From Photobacterium ganghwense (lineage in GTDB: Bacteria > Pseudomonadota > Gammaproteobacteria > Enterobacterales > Vibrionaceae), in contig NZ_PYMI01000001.1 of the NCBI RefSeq assembly GCF_003025595.1, forward strand, positions 620,001 through 684,000: a DNA stretch of 64,000 nucleotides, in the 5' to 3' direction. A model generated the notes under the pieces. That model was not told the DNA's origin, searched no databases, and saw nothing but the letters and a program-made list of their open reading frames with translations. The first letter of the stretch is position 1. Each line of letters begins with the position of its first letter. Below, piece by piece: positions 1-9,126 of the stretch. Position numbers and translations under genes: made by a program.

Positions 1-248
1 ACCTGCTTCTACGCTCTGCGAGGTTCAGTCGTTAAACTCAGCAAACGACCGTTGAATGGCCATACTTTCATCCTTATTTGGTCGCTATTGCATGCAGAGC
101 GTAAGGATTCAGACCAAGCGCCTGGAAAAAAGTTCGTTGGCAACAGTGTCACGCCCGTCCTTGGGGTCGTGACACATAGAAAGGTGAAACGGTCGGCCAC
201 CACAGTAATACTGACATTGATACCGGCAGCAATACCAATAACTACCCG
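1..248. other. Left-edge stretch without a recognised gene
   Basis: No convincing coding region was found; short open frames exist on both strands but none has a ribosome site or recognisable motif. A perfect 8-bp inverted repeat, GTGTCACG at 146-153 and CGTGACAC at 168-175, could form a hairpin, but no T-run follows on either strand. Confidence 0.4.
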
Positions 249-971
249 TTACTTTACGCTGAAGCCCTGACGGTGAAGAAAATCTTTCATGAACGGACGT
301 GCTTCCTTGTCCATGGTTGCCGTGATTTGTTCACTCCAGGAGGTCTCTTTTGTCCCGCCGGTGCGGCTTTGATAGTACTCGCGAACATGCTGGTCATAGC
401 TGGCCAGTAAGGCATGGTCGAGCGGCTGATAGGTATTTTCGTGCACCACCAGCGCACGCGGCAGGCGCGGTTTCATTTCCGGAGCCTGATCCGGGTACCC
501 CAGACACAGCCCAAACAGCGGAATAACGTGCTTAGGCAGAGCCAGAAGTTCAGTCACTTTATCCGGATTATTGCGCAGGCCGCCAATGTAGACGCCACCC
601 AGCCCCAAGGACTCTGCCGCGACCAGGGCGTTTTGTGCCATTAGTCCTGCATCAACTGCGCCAATCAGGGTTTGCTCTGTAAACCCGACCTGAGCCGTTG
701 GGTGAATTTGCAGGTGGCGATTGAAGTCCGCGCAAAACACCAGAAACTCAGCGGCAGATGCCACATAAGGTTGTCCTCCGGCATATTCCGCCAATTTGTC
801 CCGCATGGTTTGATCGGTCACCCGAACAATACTGACACACTGTAAAAAGCTTGAAGAAGAAGCCGAACGAGCACAGTCCAGAATAATCTCGAGCTGAGAC
901 TGAGGAATTGGTGCATCCGTAAATTTACGAATAGAGCGGTGGCCGAGCATGGTTTCAATCGTGTGGTTCAT
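249..971 (-). CDS. nfsA: Oxygen-insensitive NAD(P)H nitroreductase NfsA
   Basis: A 240-residue flavoprotein of the NfsA/FRP branch of the nitroreductase superfamily, the usual family length. The N-terminal RSIRKF motif (about residues 13-18) contacts FMN phosphate in this family, and the C-terminal half carries the LGLGGVYIGGLRNNP and LCLGYPDQ blocks typical of NfsA. Such enzymes are cytosolic homodimers that reduce nitro compounds, quinones and flavins by two electrons with NADPH. In E. coli nfsA lies close to grxA and ybjL; here the same three genes occur within 6 kb, separated by an alcohol dehydrogenase and a porin. The family call is solid; the physiological substrate is not known. Confidence 0.9.
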   Translation of the reverse strand: MNHTIETMLGHRSIRKFTDAPIPQSQLEIILDCARSASSSSFLQCVSIVRVTDQTMRDKLAEYAGGQPYVASAAEFLVFCADFNRHLQIHPTAQVGFTEQTLIGAVDAGLMAQNALVAAESLGLGGVYIGGLRNNPDKVTELLALPKHVIPLFGLCLGYPDQAPEMKPRLPRALVVHENTYQPLDHALLASYDQHVREYYQSRTGGTKETSWSEQITATMDKEARPFMKDFLHRQGFSVK

Positions 972-1092
972 AAATATCCGTATCCTAACCCTTCATTTCA
1001 GACACCACACTGTACCACAGCCCTCACCCCGCCGCACTCTGGCGCCGGGAGGATCCTCATGATCAGGCCACCTTGAAAAGAAAGTTGTGAGG

Positions 1093-2283
1093 CTACTCCA
1101 GTCCCATTCCAAGCGAGTCAGGCGCAGTGTCAGAACACTGGCACATTTGAGTCAGAATACTGAGCAACCGCACTTTATTTAGCGGCAGCGGGTTCCCCTT
1201 GATCGCATTGGAACGCAGGGCATCTTCGGCCACCTCATCAAACATCGTGCGGCACAACCCGTACTCTGATACCTGCGGCAGATTCAGTCGCTTCAGAGTG
1301 CGTTTGGTCCATAAGATACCGTCGATGATTTCTGCGTTCATCCGCCCAGTCAGCAGACAAGCCAGTTGTCGGTAGCGGTTCAGCACATCGGCCCGGCCGG
1401 CTTCCCGCGCAGCCAGCACATTCTCCTGCATCACATATGGAGCCAGCTGTGCCGTGATCAGGCCATGTGGGGCTTTCAGACGTCCACCCAGTGACGAGGC
1501 CAACCCGTGAGCCGCACCCAGCTTGGCGTTGGCCAGAGCCATGCCACCCAGCATAGCGGCAAACGACATATCTGAGCGTGCCCGGGGATCATCGTCTTCA
1601 CAGGCCGGCAAAATCGCTCCGGCCAGTCTACGCAGTCCCTCTTCGCACACCATATCTGTCAGCGGATTCGGCGCCCCGCACACATACGACTCCATCAGAT
1701 GGGTAAACGCATCCATCCCACAGCAGGCCGAGGTAAGCTGATCCATGCCATAGGTCAGCGTCGGGTCCACAATCGCCAAATCGGCCAGCATATCCGGACT
1801 GCGCAGGCTGACTTTGACATTTTCCTGTGCCGAACGCAGCACGGCATTCTTGCTGACTTCCGACCCGGTTCCGGCCGTGGTTGGGACTGCGATAAACGGC
1901 AGCGGCTTGGCCTGAAACGGCACGCAACGGCCAACAACCTCCACATAGTCATAGACACTGCCCTGATTGGGAATTAAAGCTGCCAGTGCTTTGCCCGTGT
2001 CCAGTACACTGCCTCCGCCAATCGCCAGCACCATATCAGGGCGAAATTTCCGCCCCATGGCAGCCATTTCCTCAACCATGGCAATCAGCGGTTCATCATG
2101 AATCGCCACCTGCTGGTAACGCATGCCCTGTTGCTTCAGATAATGAATCACCGGCTCAGCACGCTGGCTGCTTTTCCCGGTTACCAGTAATACGCTGTAA
2201 CCAAACTGGTTGAGGGCTGACAATGAGTTGACCAACGCCCCTTCCCCAAAAACGATTCGCGTTGAGGTCATAAACTGAAACAT
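1093..2283 (-). CDS. Iron-containing (group III) alcohol dehydrogenase
   Basis: A protein of about 396 residues with the Fe-ADH fold. The nucleotide-binding GGGSVLDTGKALA segment is followed by PTTAGTGSEV, and metal-ligand blocks GMDAFTHLMESYV, GAAHGLASSLG and APHGLITAQ supply the expected Asp/His ligands. I start at the ATG at 2283, preceded by GGAG; a GTG at 2289 overlaps that ribosome site and is less likely. The family covers butanol, 1,2-propanediol, lactaldehyde and similar NAD(P)-dependent dehydrogenases, and no neighbour identifies the substrate. It is transcribed towards nfsA and away from the porin gene. Confidence 0.85.
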   Translation of the reverse strand: MFQFMTSTRIVFGEGALVNSLSALNQFGYSVLLVTGKSSQRAEPVIHYLKQQGMRYQQVAIHDEPLIAMVEEMAAMGRKFRPDMVLAIGGGSVLDTGKALAALIPNQGSVYDYVEVVGRCVPFQAKPLPFIAVPTTAGTGSEVSKNAVLRSAQENVKVSLRSPDMLADLAIVDPTLTYGMDQLTSACCGMDAFTHLMESYVCGAPNPLTDMVCEEGLRRLAGAILPACEDDDPRARSDMSFAAMLGGMALANAKLGAAHGLASSLGGRLKAPHGLITAQLAPYVMQENVLAAREAGRADVLNRYRQLACLLTGRMNAEIIDGILWTKRTLKRLNLPQVSEYGLCRTMFDEVAEDALRSNAIKGNPLPLNKVRLLSILTQMCQCSDTAPDSLGMGLE

Positions 2284-2716
2284 AGGCACTCCGTTCGCAC
2301 TTAGTTAGCTTTAGTTTATCGAGTGTGCGCCATTTCAGATTCCTGATTTTGATTCTGGACAAGTTTTTGTGGCCCCCACACCAAACGCGCGCAAAGAATT
2401 CGTTCGGTATCACAGTTCGTTCGTAATCACAGAACGTTGAATTTAGTGCGCAAACCATGCATTTATCTGCTTTACTGACTAATAGCAAACAAACACCACA
2501 AAAAGGTTAAATTTCGCTCAAGCCCTCACTCCCTCTACATGACAAAAGTGACTGATTTATTTCGATTTAAAGAAGAGTTTTCGAAGATTTAAATTTTGTC
2601 CCAGCAGGTCATAAAAGTGACATGACACATCCATATATTTGTCATTTCAACCTTCTAATCTTGCCCCCGTTACGAAAACTAGCAATGAAGCCTAAAAATA
2701 TTTCCAGGGGACAAAA
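2284..2716. promoter_or_regulatory. Divergent intergenic region before porin gene
   Basis: A 430-bp AT-rich spacer between the divergent alcohol dehydrogenase and porin genes. AAAAGTGAC occurs twice, near 2544 and 2613, each next to a CATGAC, which could be repeated operator half-sites. The porin ribosome site AGGGG lies 8 bases before its ATG. No known regulator box was identified with confidence. Confidence 0.35.
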
Positions 2717-3652
2717 ATGAAAAAAATGACAGTGGCATCGGCCGTTCTTGCATCTCTGCTGGCGAGCGGTGTTAACGCTGCAACGGTTTATCAAAATGAC
2801 GAAACGACTCTGAGCGTTGGTGGCCGCGCAGAAGCTCGTTTCAATATCTCAGATGAAAACAAAACAACTGAAAATGATTCTTTCAAAGATAAAAGCCGTG
2901 CCCGTGTAAACCTGAAGGGTAAAACCCAACTGGCGGAAGGATTTGGTGCCTTTGGTACTTATGAGCTGGAAGTCGAATCAGGCAAAGATCAACAAATTGA
3001 TACCCGTTACCTGTTTGCCGGTATCGACACCCAATTTGGTGCGTTCTCTTACGGTCAGCAAGACTCCGCACAGGTCATTCTGACCGATTTTACCGATATT
3101 CTGGCAACCTTTGGTGGTGATGCCGCTGACCTGGTTGACGGTAACAAAGACAAGCGCGAAAACAACTTTCTATACGCAGGTTCTTTTGACGCGCTGACTA
3201 TCACGGCTAACTACATTGCCAATGACAAGCGTGATTCTGACAACTACGGTCTGTCTGCGGTTTACTCTTTCCCGTTCGGTCTGGACGTGGGTGCAGGTTA
3301 CGTTGACGGTAAAGAAGGTGATGTCGACGCAGATCAGTACAACCTGACGGCGGCTTACACCTTCAATGATTTCTACATTGCCGGTCTGTATGCTGACGGT
3401 TCAAAAGGCGATGCCGATTTGAAAGCCTACGAAATTGCAGCGGCTTACAAGTTCAACAAACTGACTATCCAGGGCGTGTACAACTTCCAGGAAGAAAAAG
3501 CCAATGGTATCAGCACAGATACCGTTGACTACTTTGCGCTCGAAGGTGTGTACAAGTTCAACGGTAACTTCCGTGCTTATGCCGGTTACCTGTTCGAGCA
3601 AATTGACGGCCAGGACGACCAACTACAGGCCGGTCTGCGCTACGACTTCTGA
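2717..3652 (+). CDS. Outer-membrane general porin, OmpU/OmpL type
   Basis: A 311-residue precursor with a signal peptide (about residues 1-21, cleaved after GVNA) and a 16-strand-type gram-negative porin barrel ending in the YDF terminal aromatic required for BAM insertion. Internal hallmarks include FGAFGTYELEVESG and FGAFSYGQQDS. It would form a trimeric channel for small hydrophilic solutes. It is monocistronic, with its own ribosome site (AGGGG) and a strong terminator at 3695-3720. Codons 5-8 contain CAGTGGCAT (2730-2738), an exact complement of the seed of the VrrA-type sRNAs found at 14.3-14.8 kb, so stress-induced translational repression is plausible. A second, different porin lies at 43.5 kb. 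Confidence 0.9.
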   Translation: MKKMTVASAVLASLLASGVNAATVYQNDETTLSVGGRAEARFNISDENKTTENDSFKDKSRARVNLKGKTQLAEGFGAFGTYELEVESGKDQQIDTRYLFAGIDTQFGAFSYGQQDSAQVILTDFTDILATFGGDAADLVDGNKDKRENNFLYAGSFDALTITANYIANDKRDSDNYGLSAVYSFPFGLDVGAGYVDGKEGDVDADQYNLTAAYTFNDFYIAGLYADGSKGDADLKAYEIAAAYKFNKLTIQGVYNFQEEKANGISTDTVDYFALEGVYKFNGNFRAYAGYLFEQIDGQDDQLQAGLRYDF

Positions 3653-3694
3653 TACCAAGGTATCGGCTGAAACCCTCCTAATTGGTTTCTTTTG

Positions 3695-3720
3695 GCCAGG
3701 TGGAAACACCTGGCTTTTTT
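3695..3720 (+). terminator. Rho-independent terminator of porin gene
   Basis: Perfect 8-bp stem GCCAGGTG / CACCTGGC with a GAAA tetraloop followed by six T. It lies 43 bases after the porin stop codon. Confidence 0.93.
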
Positions 3721-3859
3721 ACGTGCTCACGAAAAATGGTTAAGAGACTCATCCTTTCATGATCAATCGGTTTTCTCTATCACAGTAAAAGATAAAACCC
3801 GCTTTCTCATTATCAGCAGTCACGATATAGTAAGTTCATCGAATTTGAGGAGAGAAATT

Positions 3860-4123
3860 ATGTTCGTAGTTATTTTTGGTCGCCCTGGCTGCCCTTACTG
3901 TGTTCGCGCTAAAGATCTGGCTGAGAAGCTGACAGAAGAACGTGATGACTTCAACTACCGTTACGTTGACATCCACGCGGAAGGTATCACTAAGGCTGAC
4001 CTGGAAAAAACGGTTGGTAAACCGGTTGAAACCGTGCCACAGATTTTCATCGATCAGGAACACATCGGTGGTTGCACTGATTTTGAAGCTTATGCGAAAG
4101 AAAACCTGGGTCTGTTCCAGTAA
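3860..4123 (+). CDS. grxA: Glutaredoxin 1 (GrxA)
   Basis: An 87-residue cytosolic dithiol glutaredoxin, the length of E. coli Grx1. The redox site CPYC sits at residues 11-14 and the conserved TVPQIFID cis-proline segment and GGCTDFEAY glutathione-binding region follow. It reduces ribonucleotide reductase, PAPS reductase and mixed disulfides with glutathione. The ATG at 3860 is chosen because GAGGAGAG precedes it and the protein then matches family length; the reading frame is open further upstream but that extension has no ribosome site. It sits next to ybjL, and near nfsA, as in enterobacteria. Confidence 0.96.
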   Translation: MFVVIFGRPGCPYCVRAKDLAEKLTEERDDFNYRYVDIHAEGITKADLEKTVGKPVETVPQIFIDQEHIGGCTDFEAYAKENLGLFQ

Positions 4124-4154
4124 TTTTCATAGCAAACTGATAACAAATTCTTAA

Positions 4155-4179
4155 AAAGGCTGAGACATCAGCCTTTTTT
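4155..4179 (+). terminator. Rho-independent terminator of grxA
   Basis: Stem AAAGGCTGA / TCAGCCTTT around GACA, ending in a six-T run, 32 bases after the grxA stop. Confidence 0.92.
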
Positions 4180-4318
4180 ATTATCTTCCGTCCTGGAAAC
4201 CCCGAAATTACAGCATCTTTTTCTGGGGAATCCGCCATTTTGCTGTATGACGACCTCATAAAATCAGCTAGAATTTCACCATTTTGTTGCCTTTCTCACT
4301 GCTGCGGATAAATTTGTT

Positions 4319-6001
4319 GTGAATATCGATGTTGCCGCCCTTTTACATCAGAATGATATTCTGTTGCTCTTTGTTGTACTTGCGGTTGGCCTGTCGGCCG
4401 GAAAACTCCGATTTGCGAATATGCAGCTCGGAAACTCCATCGGCGTTTTAATTACGGCTCTGCTTTTTGGTAATGCCGGTTTTACCTTCGATGCGGAAGC
4501 CCTCAATATCGGTTTCATGCTGTTTATCTTTTGTGTCGGTATCGAAGCGGGGCCGAATTTCTTCGGCATATTCTTCCGTGACGGTAAACACTATCTGCTG
4601 CTGGCGTTAGTGGTGGTTATATCCGCCATTGTCATTACGGTGGTGATGGGAGAATACCTGGGGCTAAACCTGGGTCTGGCAACAGGGTTGATGGCCGGTT
4701 CCCTGACCGCGACTCCGGTTCTGGTGGGCGCCAAAGATGCCCTGCTCAGTGGCCTGACGGATGTCACTGATCCGGCGGATATTCAGATGCTGACCGACAG
4801 CCTGAGCGTTGGCTATGCCATGTCGTACCTGATTGGTCTGGTGAGCGTCATCATGCTGGCCAAACTGATGCCGAAACTGCAAAAGCACAATCTAGCCGAA
4901 TCTTCTCAGCAAATTGCCCGTGAACGTGGTATCGGGGAAAGCGCCCAACGTAAGGTGTATTTGCCTATTATCCGTGCTTACCGGGTCGGACCGGAGCTGA
5001 TCAACTGGATTGACGGTCGTAACCTGCGTGAGCTGGGTATCTACCGCCAGACCGGCTGCTACATCGAACGCATTCGCCGAAACGGGATTCTGGCCAACCC
5101 GGATGGTGACGCCATCCTGCAGGAAGGCGATGAAATCGCCCTGGTGGGTTATCCGGACAGCCATGCGCGTCTGGATCCGAGCTTCCGCAACGGTAAAGAG
5201 GTGTTTGACCGCGATCTGCTTGATCTGCGTATCGTAGAAGAAGAAATTGTGGTCAAGAATGACAGCATCGTCGGTAAGCGCCTGTCGGAGCTGAATCTGG
5301 CGGAATATGGTTGTTTCCTGAACCGCGTGGTTCGCGCCCAGATTGAAATGCCCATGGATCACAATATCCTGCTGACTAAAGGGGATGTCCTGCAGGTCAG
5401 CGGGGAAAAGAGCCGGGTGCTGGGTCTGGCAGAGCGAATCGGATTTATTTCGGTCCACAGCCAGATTGCCGACCTACTGGCGTTTTGCTGCTTCTTTATC
5501 GTCGGCCTGCTGATTGGTGCCATTACCATGACCTTCGGCCACATTGCCTTTGGTCTGGGAAGTGCGGCTGGTCTGCTGGTCGCCGGTATTACACTTGGCT
5601 ATCTGCGGGCCAACCACCCGACATTCGGTTATGTGCCGCAAGGCGCGCTGAATATGACCAAAGATCTCGGGTTGATGGTATTTATGGTCGGGATTGGTCT
5701 GAGTGCCGGTTCTAACCTGTTTGAAAGCCTGACCCAGGTCGGCCTGGCAGTGTTTACCGCCAGCCTGATGGTGAGCGTGGTGCCGGTGGTGCTGGCTTAC
5801 CTGTTCGGTGCTTATGTCCTGAAAATGAACCGCGCCCTGCTGTTTGGTGCCATTATCGGTGCCCGTACCTGTGCCCCGGCAATGGACATGATTAACGAGC
5901 ACGCGCGCAGTACCATTCCCGCGCTGGGGTATGCAGGCACTTACGCGATTGCCAACGTACTGCTGACCATCGCCGGGACACTGTTCGTGATCCTGAGCTG
6001 A
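4319..6001 (+). CDS. ybjL: YbjL-type membrane transporter of the aspartate-alanine exchanger family
   Basis: A 560-residue inner-membrane protein with two hydrophobic halves (about residues 10-200 and 385-560) flanking two soluble TrkA-C-like domains (about 205-380), the AAE/YidE-YbjL layout. Glycine-rich repeats such as [16 protein letters not shown] and [12 protein letters not shown] mark the two inverted halves. Homologues exchange small carboxylates or amino acids; the substrate of YbjL proteins is not settled for this family branch, so only transport is inferred. It starts with GTG, GGATAA upstream giving a weak ribosome site. It has its own terminator and is adjacent to grxA, as in E. 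coli. Confidence 0.9.
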   Translation: MNIDVAALLHQNDILLLFVVLAVGLSAGKLRFANMQLGNSIGVLITALLFGNAGFTFDAEALNIGFMLFIFCVGIEAGPNFFGIFFRDGKHYLLLALVVVISAIVITVVMGEYLGLNLGLATGLMAGSLTATPVLVGAKDALLSGLTDVTDPADIQMLTDSLSVGYAMSYLIGLVSVIMLAKLMPKLQKHNLAESSQQIARERGIGESAQRKVYLPIIRAYRVGPELINWIDGRNLRELGIYRQTGCYIERIRRNGILANPDGDAILQEGDEIALVGYPDSHARLDPSFRNGKEVFDRDLLDLRIVEEEIVVKNDSIVGKRLSELNLAEYGCFLNRVVRAQIEMPMDHNILLTKGDVLQVSGEKSRVLGLAERIGFISVHSQIADLLAFCCFFIVGLLIGAITMTFGHIAFGLGSAAGLLVAGITLGYLRANHPTFGYVPQGALNMTKDLGLMVFMVGIGLSAGSNLFESLTQVGLAVFTASLMVSVVPVVLAYLFGAYVLKMNRALLFGAIIGARTCAPAMDMINEHARSTIPALGYAGTYAIANVLLTIAGTLFVILS

Positions 6002-6032
6002 TTCGGGTCCCCCATCCGCTCTCATCTGATAA

Positions 6033-6059
6033 CGCCTCCTTCTCAGGAGGCGTTTTTTT
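6033..6059 (+). terminator. Rho-independent terminator of ybjL
   Basis: CGCCTCCT / AGGAGGCG stem with a TCTC loop and seven T, 31 bases after the stop codon. Confidence 0.93.
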
Positions 6060-6222
6060 GCTTTTGATTCGCTCTGAGTCAGCCCGGATTCAGACCCCAT
6101 CGATTACTCTGTCTGCCATAATGCGAAGTATGGGCAGAAGCACATTTCACCGCTATTTATTCGCACCTCAAACGACTATTCAGTATATTGAGTAGCAAAG
6201 AAATATATTGGTAATCAAAACT

Positions 6223-6897
6223 ATGCGTATCCTAATTGTTGAAGATGACCCGATCCTGAGCCATCACCTGAAATCTCAACTGAGTGAGCTGGGCCATCAG
6301 GTTCAGTGTGCCGGCACCGCTGAAGAAGGCCTGTTTTTCGCGCAGGACTATCCGAATGATGTGGCGATTGTAGACATCGGCCTGCCTGATCGGGACGGCA
6401 TTAGTCTGATTAAAGACATTCGTAACAAAGGGTTACGTTTACCGATTCTGATTCTGACCGCCCGCTCTAACTGGCAGGATAAAGTCACCGGTCTGGAAGC
6501 CGGGGCTGATGACTATCTGGTTAAGCCATTTCAGAAAGAAGAGATGGTGGCCCGCCTGAGCGCACTGGTGCGCCGCAGTGCCGGTTTTGTCAAACCGGAA
6601 ATGAGTGCCGGCGACATTCGTGTCGACTTGCTGGCCAAGCAGGTTTTCATCAATGACACCCAGTTGGAACTGACCGCTTTTGAGTACGACCTGCTGGAAT
6701 ACCTGATGCGCCACAGCCGCCAGGTGGTCTCCAAGCAACGTCTGCTGGATGTGCTGTATGAAGATCAGGAAGGCGATCCAAATACCATCGAAGTGATGAT
6801 CAGCCGCCTGCGCAAGAAGTTTGCCAATCATGGTCAGGATAACCCAATCTCAACCATTCGTGGCCAGGGCTATATTTTCGAGCTGCAAGCCCAGTAA
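6223..6897 (+). CDS. phoP: PhoP-like OmpR-family response regulator
   Basis: A 224-residue regulator. The receiver domain (1-118) has acidic pocket residues E7, D8 and D9, phospho-acceptor D51 in AIVDIGLPD, and the conserved LTARSNWQDK and LVKPF motifs; the winged-helix domain (about 128-222) ends RGQGYIFEL, as in E. coli PhoP. The ATG at 6223 beginning MRILIVEDD matches the family; a TTG five codons earlier is a poorer choice. Its stop overlaps the kinase start (TAATG), so the two are translationally coupled. Vibrio members of this group control envelope modification and antimicrobial-peptide resistance; whether the signal is magnesium, peptides or pH cannot be told. Confidence 0.87.
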   Translation: MRILIVEDDPILSHHLKSQLSELGHQVQCAGTAEEGLFFAQDYPNDVAIVDIGLPDRDGISLIKDIRNKGLRLPILILTARSNWQDKVTGLEAGADDYLVKPFQKEEMVARLSALVRRSAGFVKPEMSAGDIRVDLLAKQVFINDTQLELTAFEYDLLEYLMRHSRQVVSKQRLLDVLYEDQEGDPNTIEVMISRLRKKFANHGQDNPISTIRGQGYIFELQAQ

Positions 6898-8237
6898 TGA
6901 AACATATTCTGCAACCCCGTCTGCGCCGCCGGGTTCTCGTAACCTCGGTCGCCATTATCGTATTGATCACCTCAGCCCTTGCCGGGGTGATTAACCAACT
7001 CTACAGCCAGAGCTACATGGCCGCCTACTCATCTGAGCTGGTTGCCCAGATGCCGATGGTCGTCGCGCAGCTGAACCGTGACGGCCTGATTAAAGACGTT
7101 GATAAGTGGATTGATTCCATTGACCCGTCCGACACCGATTATATGTCCGTGGTTTGTGATAAAACCGACAACACAATCTGGCTATCAGAGGAAGCCAAAG
7201 TCGCCAACATCAACAACATCTGTAGTGAATTGCCTGACAGCATTCCGGTGCCGACCCTGATTTCAACGCACAACAATGAAAGTTTCATTGCGTACAACGT
7301 AAGTCAGGAGCGTGAAGGCGGAAGCATATACCAGCTGGTAGTCCTGCGTTCCGGAGATGCCTATGTGTCTTCCCTGCATCAGCTGCACAAACGCACCACC
7401 TTTTACCTTGGTCTGTTTGTACTGATCGCCATTGCCTTTTTGATCGCCGCCTTTCACTGGAGCTTCCAGCCTTTGCGGAAACTGGCTGAACAGCTCGATG
7501 AAATCGGTGAAGCTAACCGGGACAAGCTGGACAATGACTTTCCGATGGAGCTGCAGGAAGTCACCGTGGCACTCAACCGTCTGATCGAAATTGGCCGGGC
7601 GCAGAAAGGCCGTTATCGCCATGCGATGGATGATCTGGCCCACAGCCTGAAAACCCGTCTGGCGGCAACCAACGCCCTGCTGGATGATCGCGACATTCCC
7701 CGTTATGAGCTAAACCAGCGCATCATGGAGCAGATCAGCCAGATGGATGAACTAGTCCAGTATCAACTGAAACGCGCCATGATGGGTCAACAAGGGCTAC
7801 GCAAAGACTGCACCGCCCTCAAACCGTTAATCGACAGCTTCGAGCGGCTGCTGAGCAAGGTCTACACCGAGAAAAACGTCAAGCTGGGCTACTATTTTGA
7901 TTCGTCACTGACCCTGCCGGTCAACCGCAGTGACTTAATGGAGTTGCTCGGCAACCTGCTGGAAAATGCCTACCGCTTCTGTATCAGCGAGGTGAGGATC
8001 TACGCTAAACAGACGCCAGAGGGCACCGAAATCAGGATTGAGGATGATGGCCCCGGCGTGCCTGAAAACATGCGTGAAGCCATCTTCCAGCGCGGTGTGC
8101 GGGCAGACCAGCTCAATCCCGGTCAGGGGATCGGACTCTCCGTTTGTCATGAGATAGTCATGAGCTACAAAGGCTCAATTTACATTGAGCCAGCCAGTAT
8201 TGAAGGGGCTGCCTTTGTGATAAAGCTGCCGCACTGA
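6897..8237 (+). CDS. phoQ: PhoQ-like sensor histidine kinase
   Basis: A 446-residue inner-membrane kinase. Two transmembrane segments (about 13-33 and 167-188) bracket a periplasmic sensor domain of some 130 residues. A HAMP-like linker leads to the H-box DLAHSLKTRL with the phosphorylated histidine near residue 249, a motif close to that of PhoQ, then N-box, DDGPGVPE and GQGIGLSVC ATP-binding motifs. The start codon overlaps the regulator stop by one base. The periplasmic domain differs from enterobacterial PhoQ in length and is not obviously acidic, so the stimulus may differ. PhoQ-like is inferred from the H-box and the PhoP-like partner. Confidence 0.85.
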   Translation: MKHILQPRLRRRVLVTSVAIIVLITSALAGVINQLYSQSYMAAYSSELVAQMPMVVAQLNRDGLIKDVDKWIDSIDPSDTDYMSVVCDKTDNTIWLSEEAKVANINNICSELPDSIPVPTLISTHNNESFIAYNVSQEREGGSIYQLVVLRSGDAYVSSLHQLHKRTTFYLGLFVLIAIAFLIAAFHWSFQPLRKLAEQLDEIGEANRDKLDNDFPMELQEVTVALNRLIEIGRAQKGRYRHAMDDLAHSLKTRLAATNALLDDRDIPRYELNQRIMEQISQMDELVQYQLKRAMMGQQGLRKDCTALKPLIDSFERLLSKVYTEKNVKLGYYFDSSLTLPVNRSDLMELLGNLLENAYRFCISEVRIYAKQTPEGTEIRIEDDGPGVPENMREAIFQRGVRADQLNPGQGIGLSVCHEIVMSYKGSIYIEPASIEGAAFVIKLPH

Positions 8238-8258
8238 TCGTGAGAGACTCACATATTG

Positions 8259-8290
8259 ACCCGAGAGCCCCGGCTCTCGGGTCTTATCTT
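8259..8290 (+). terminator. Terminator-like hairpin after phoQ
   Basis: Near-perfect inverted repeat ACCCGAGAGCC / GGCTCTCGGGT. The T-rich tail (CTTATCTTT) is interrupted, so termination may be weak or assisted. Confidence 0.7.
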
Positions 8291-8608
8291 TCGCGTTTTT
8301 ACAATTATCCTAGTGTCGAATTCCCCGACTTTCTCTTTCTACCCGTCGTTCCATCGTTCAGCCGATCTCTGCTTTTCATCAGCCTTTAGTTTGTTTCCCG
8401 CTAACCCTAATCCCACTTTTTCCTTCTTCCCCACAATTTCCCCACTGGCGCTCTTAGCTCTAGACTTAGATCAAGATCGAGCCTGATTGCTGGCCAGGCA
8501 TGTCGCCAGATTCTACACGTTCAGCGCTTCATTCCCTGCTTCACTTCAGCTACAGATTCCAACACGTTTGCAGCTACAGACTGAACGCCATTTAAACCGG
8601 AGGAGCCC
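8291..8608 (+). other. Pyrimidine-rich spacer between phoQ and DUF1428 gene
   Basis: About 320 bp without a credible gene. From 8310 to 8460 the plus strand is strongly C/T-rich and G-poor, the composition expected of a Rho-loading transcript. The only clear signal is the ribosome site GGAGGAG, 5 bases before the ATG at 8609. Confidence 0.4.
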
Positions 8609-8971
8609 ATGGAATCCCCAACACAATACATCGACGGATTTGTTGCCGCGGTACCGACGGCCAATAAGGCGGCCTACACGGCCTATGCCCGGCAAGCCGT
8701 GGCCTTGTTCAAAAAACACGGTGCAATACGGTTGGTCGAATGCTGGGGTGACGATGTGCCCCCTGGTGAGATCACGTCTTTTCCGATGGCGGTACAGTGT
8801 CAGGACGATGAAACTGTCGTGTTTTCATGGATTGTCTGGCCATCGAAAGCCGTGCGGGATGCAGGAATGGCAAAGGTCATGGCCGATCCGGATATTCAAG
8901 CTATGGACCCGATGCCTTTTGACGGCAAGCGACTGATTTACGGTGGGTTTGAAATCATTGTAGATGAGTAA
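8609..8971 (+). CDS. DUF1428 family protein (YbaA-like)
   Basis: A 120-residue soluble protein beginning YIDGFVAAVP and carrying the family signature VECWGDDVPPGEITSFP and FSWIVWPSKAVRDAG, close to the family's usual 115-120 residues. DUF1428 proteins have a ferredoxin-like dimeric alpha-beta barrel fold; no biochemical function is established. It has a strong ribosome site (GGAGGAG) and its own terminator, so it is a single-gene unit. Neighbours (a sensor kinase upstream, fabV facing it) do not suggest a role. Confidence 0.9.
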   Translation: MESPTQYIDGFVAAVPTANKAAYTAYARQAVALFKKHGAIRLVECWGDDVPPGEITSFPMAVQCQDDETVVFSWIVWPSKAVRDAGMAKVMADPDIQAMDPMPFDGKRLIYGGFEIIVDE

Positions 8972-9017
8972 TCACATTACGCAGAGCCATTCTAACTAAA
9001 ATACAACCAATAAAAAC

Positions 9018-9041
9018 ACCGCCCGATACAGGGCGGTTTTT
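9018..9041 (+). terminator. Rho-independent terminator of DUF1428 gene
   Basis: ACCGCCC / GGGCGGT stem with a GATACA loop, flanked by A-runs before and five T after; it could also serve the converging fabV gene. Confidence 0.88.
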
Positions 9042-9126
9042 CGCACATCGTCAGCTTGATAATAAGCTGACTGTCAGTGCCGAACGCTATTGCAGCTTAG
9101 CGGCTAAGTTTCGACACTCAGAAGAA

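Noticed and set aside
146..175. 8-bp inverted repeat as a terminator of nfsA
   Set aside because: No T-run follows in either direction and it lies 75 bases beyond nfsA; left as an unexplained hairpin.
8487..8936. 149-codon plus-strand frame overlapping the DUF1428 gene
   Set aside because: Overlaps a recognised family protein in another frame; its start has no ribosome site.
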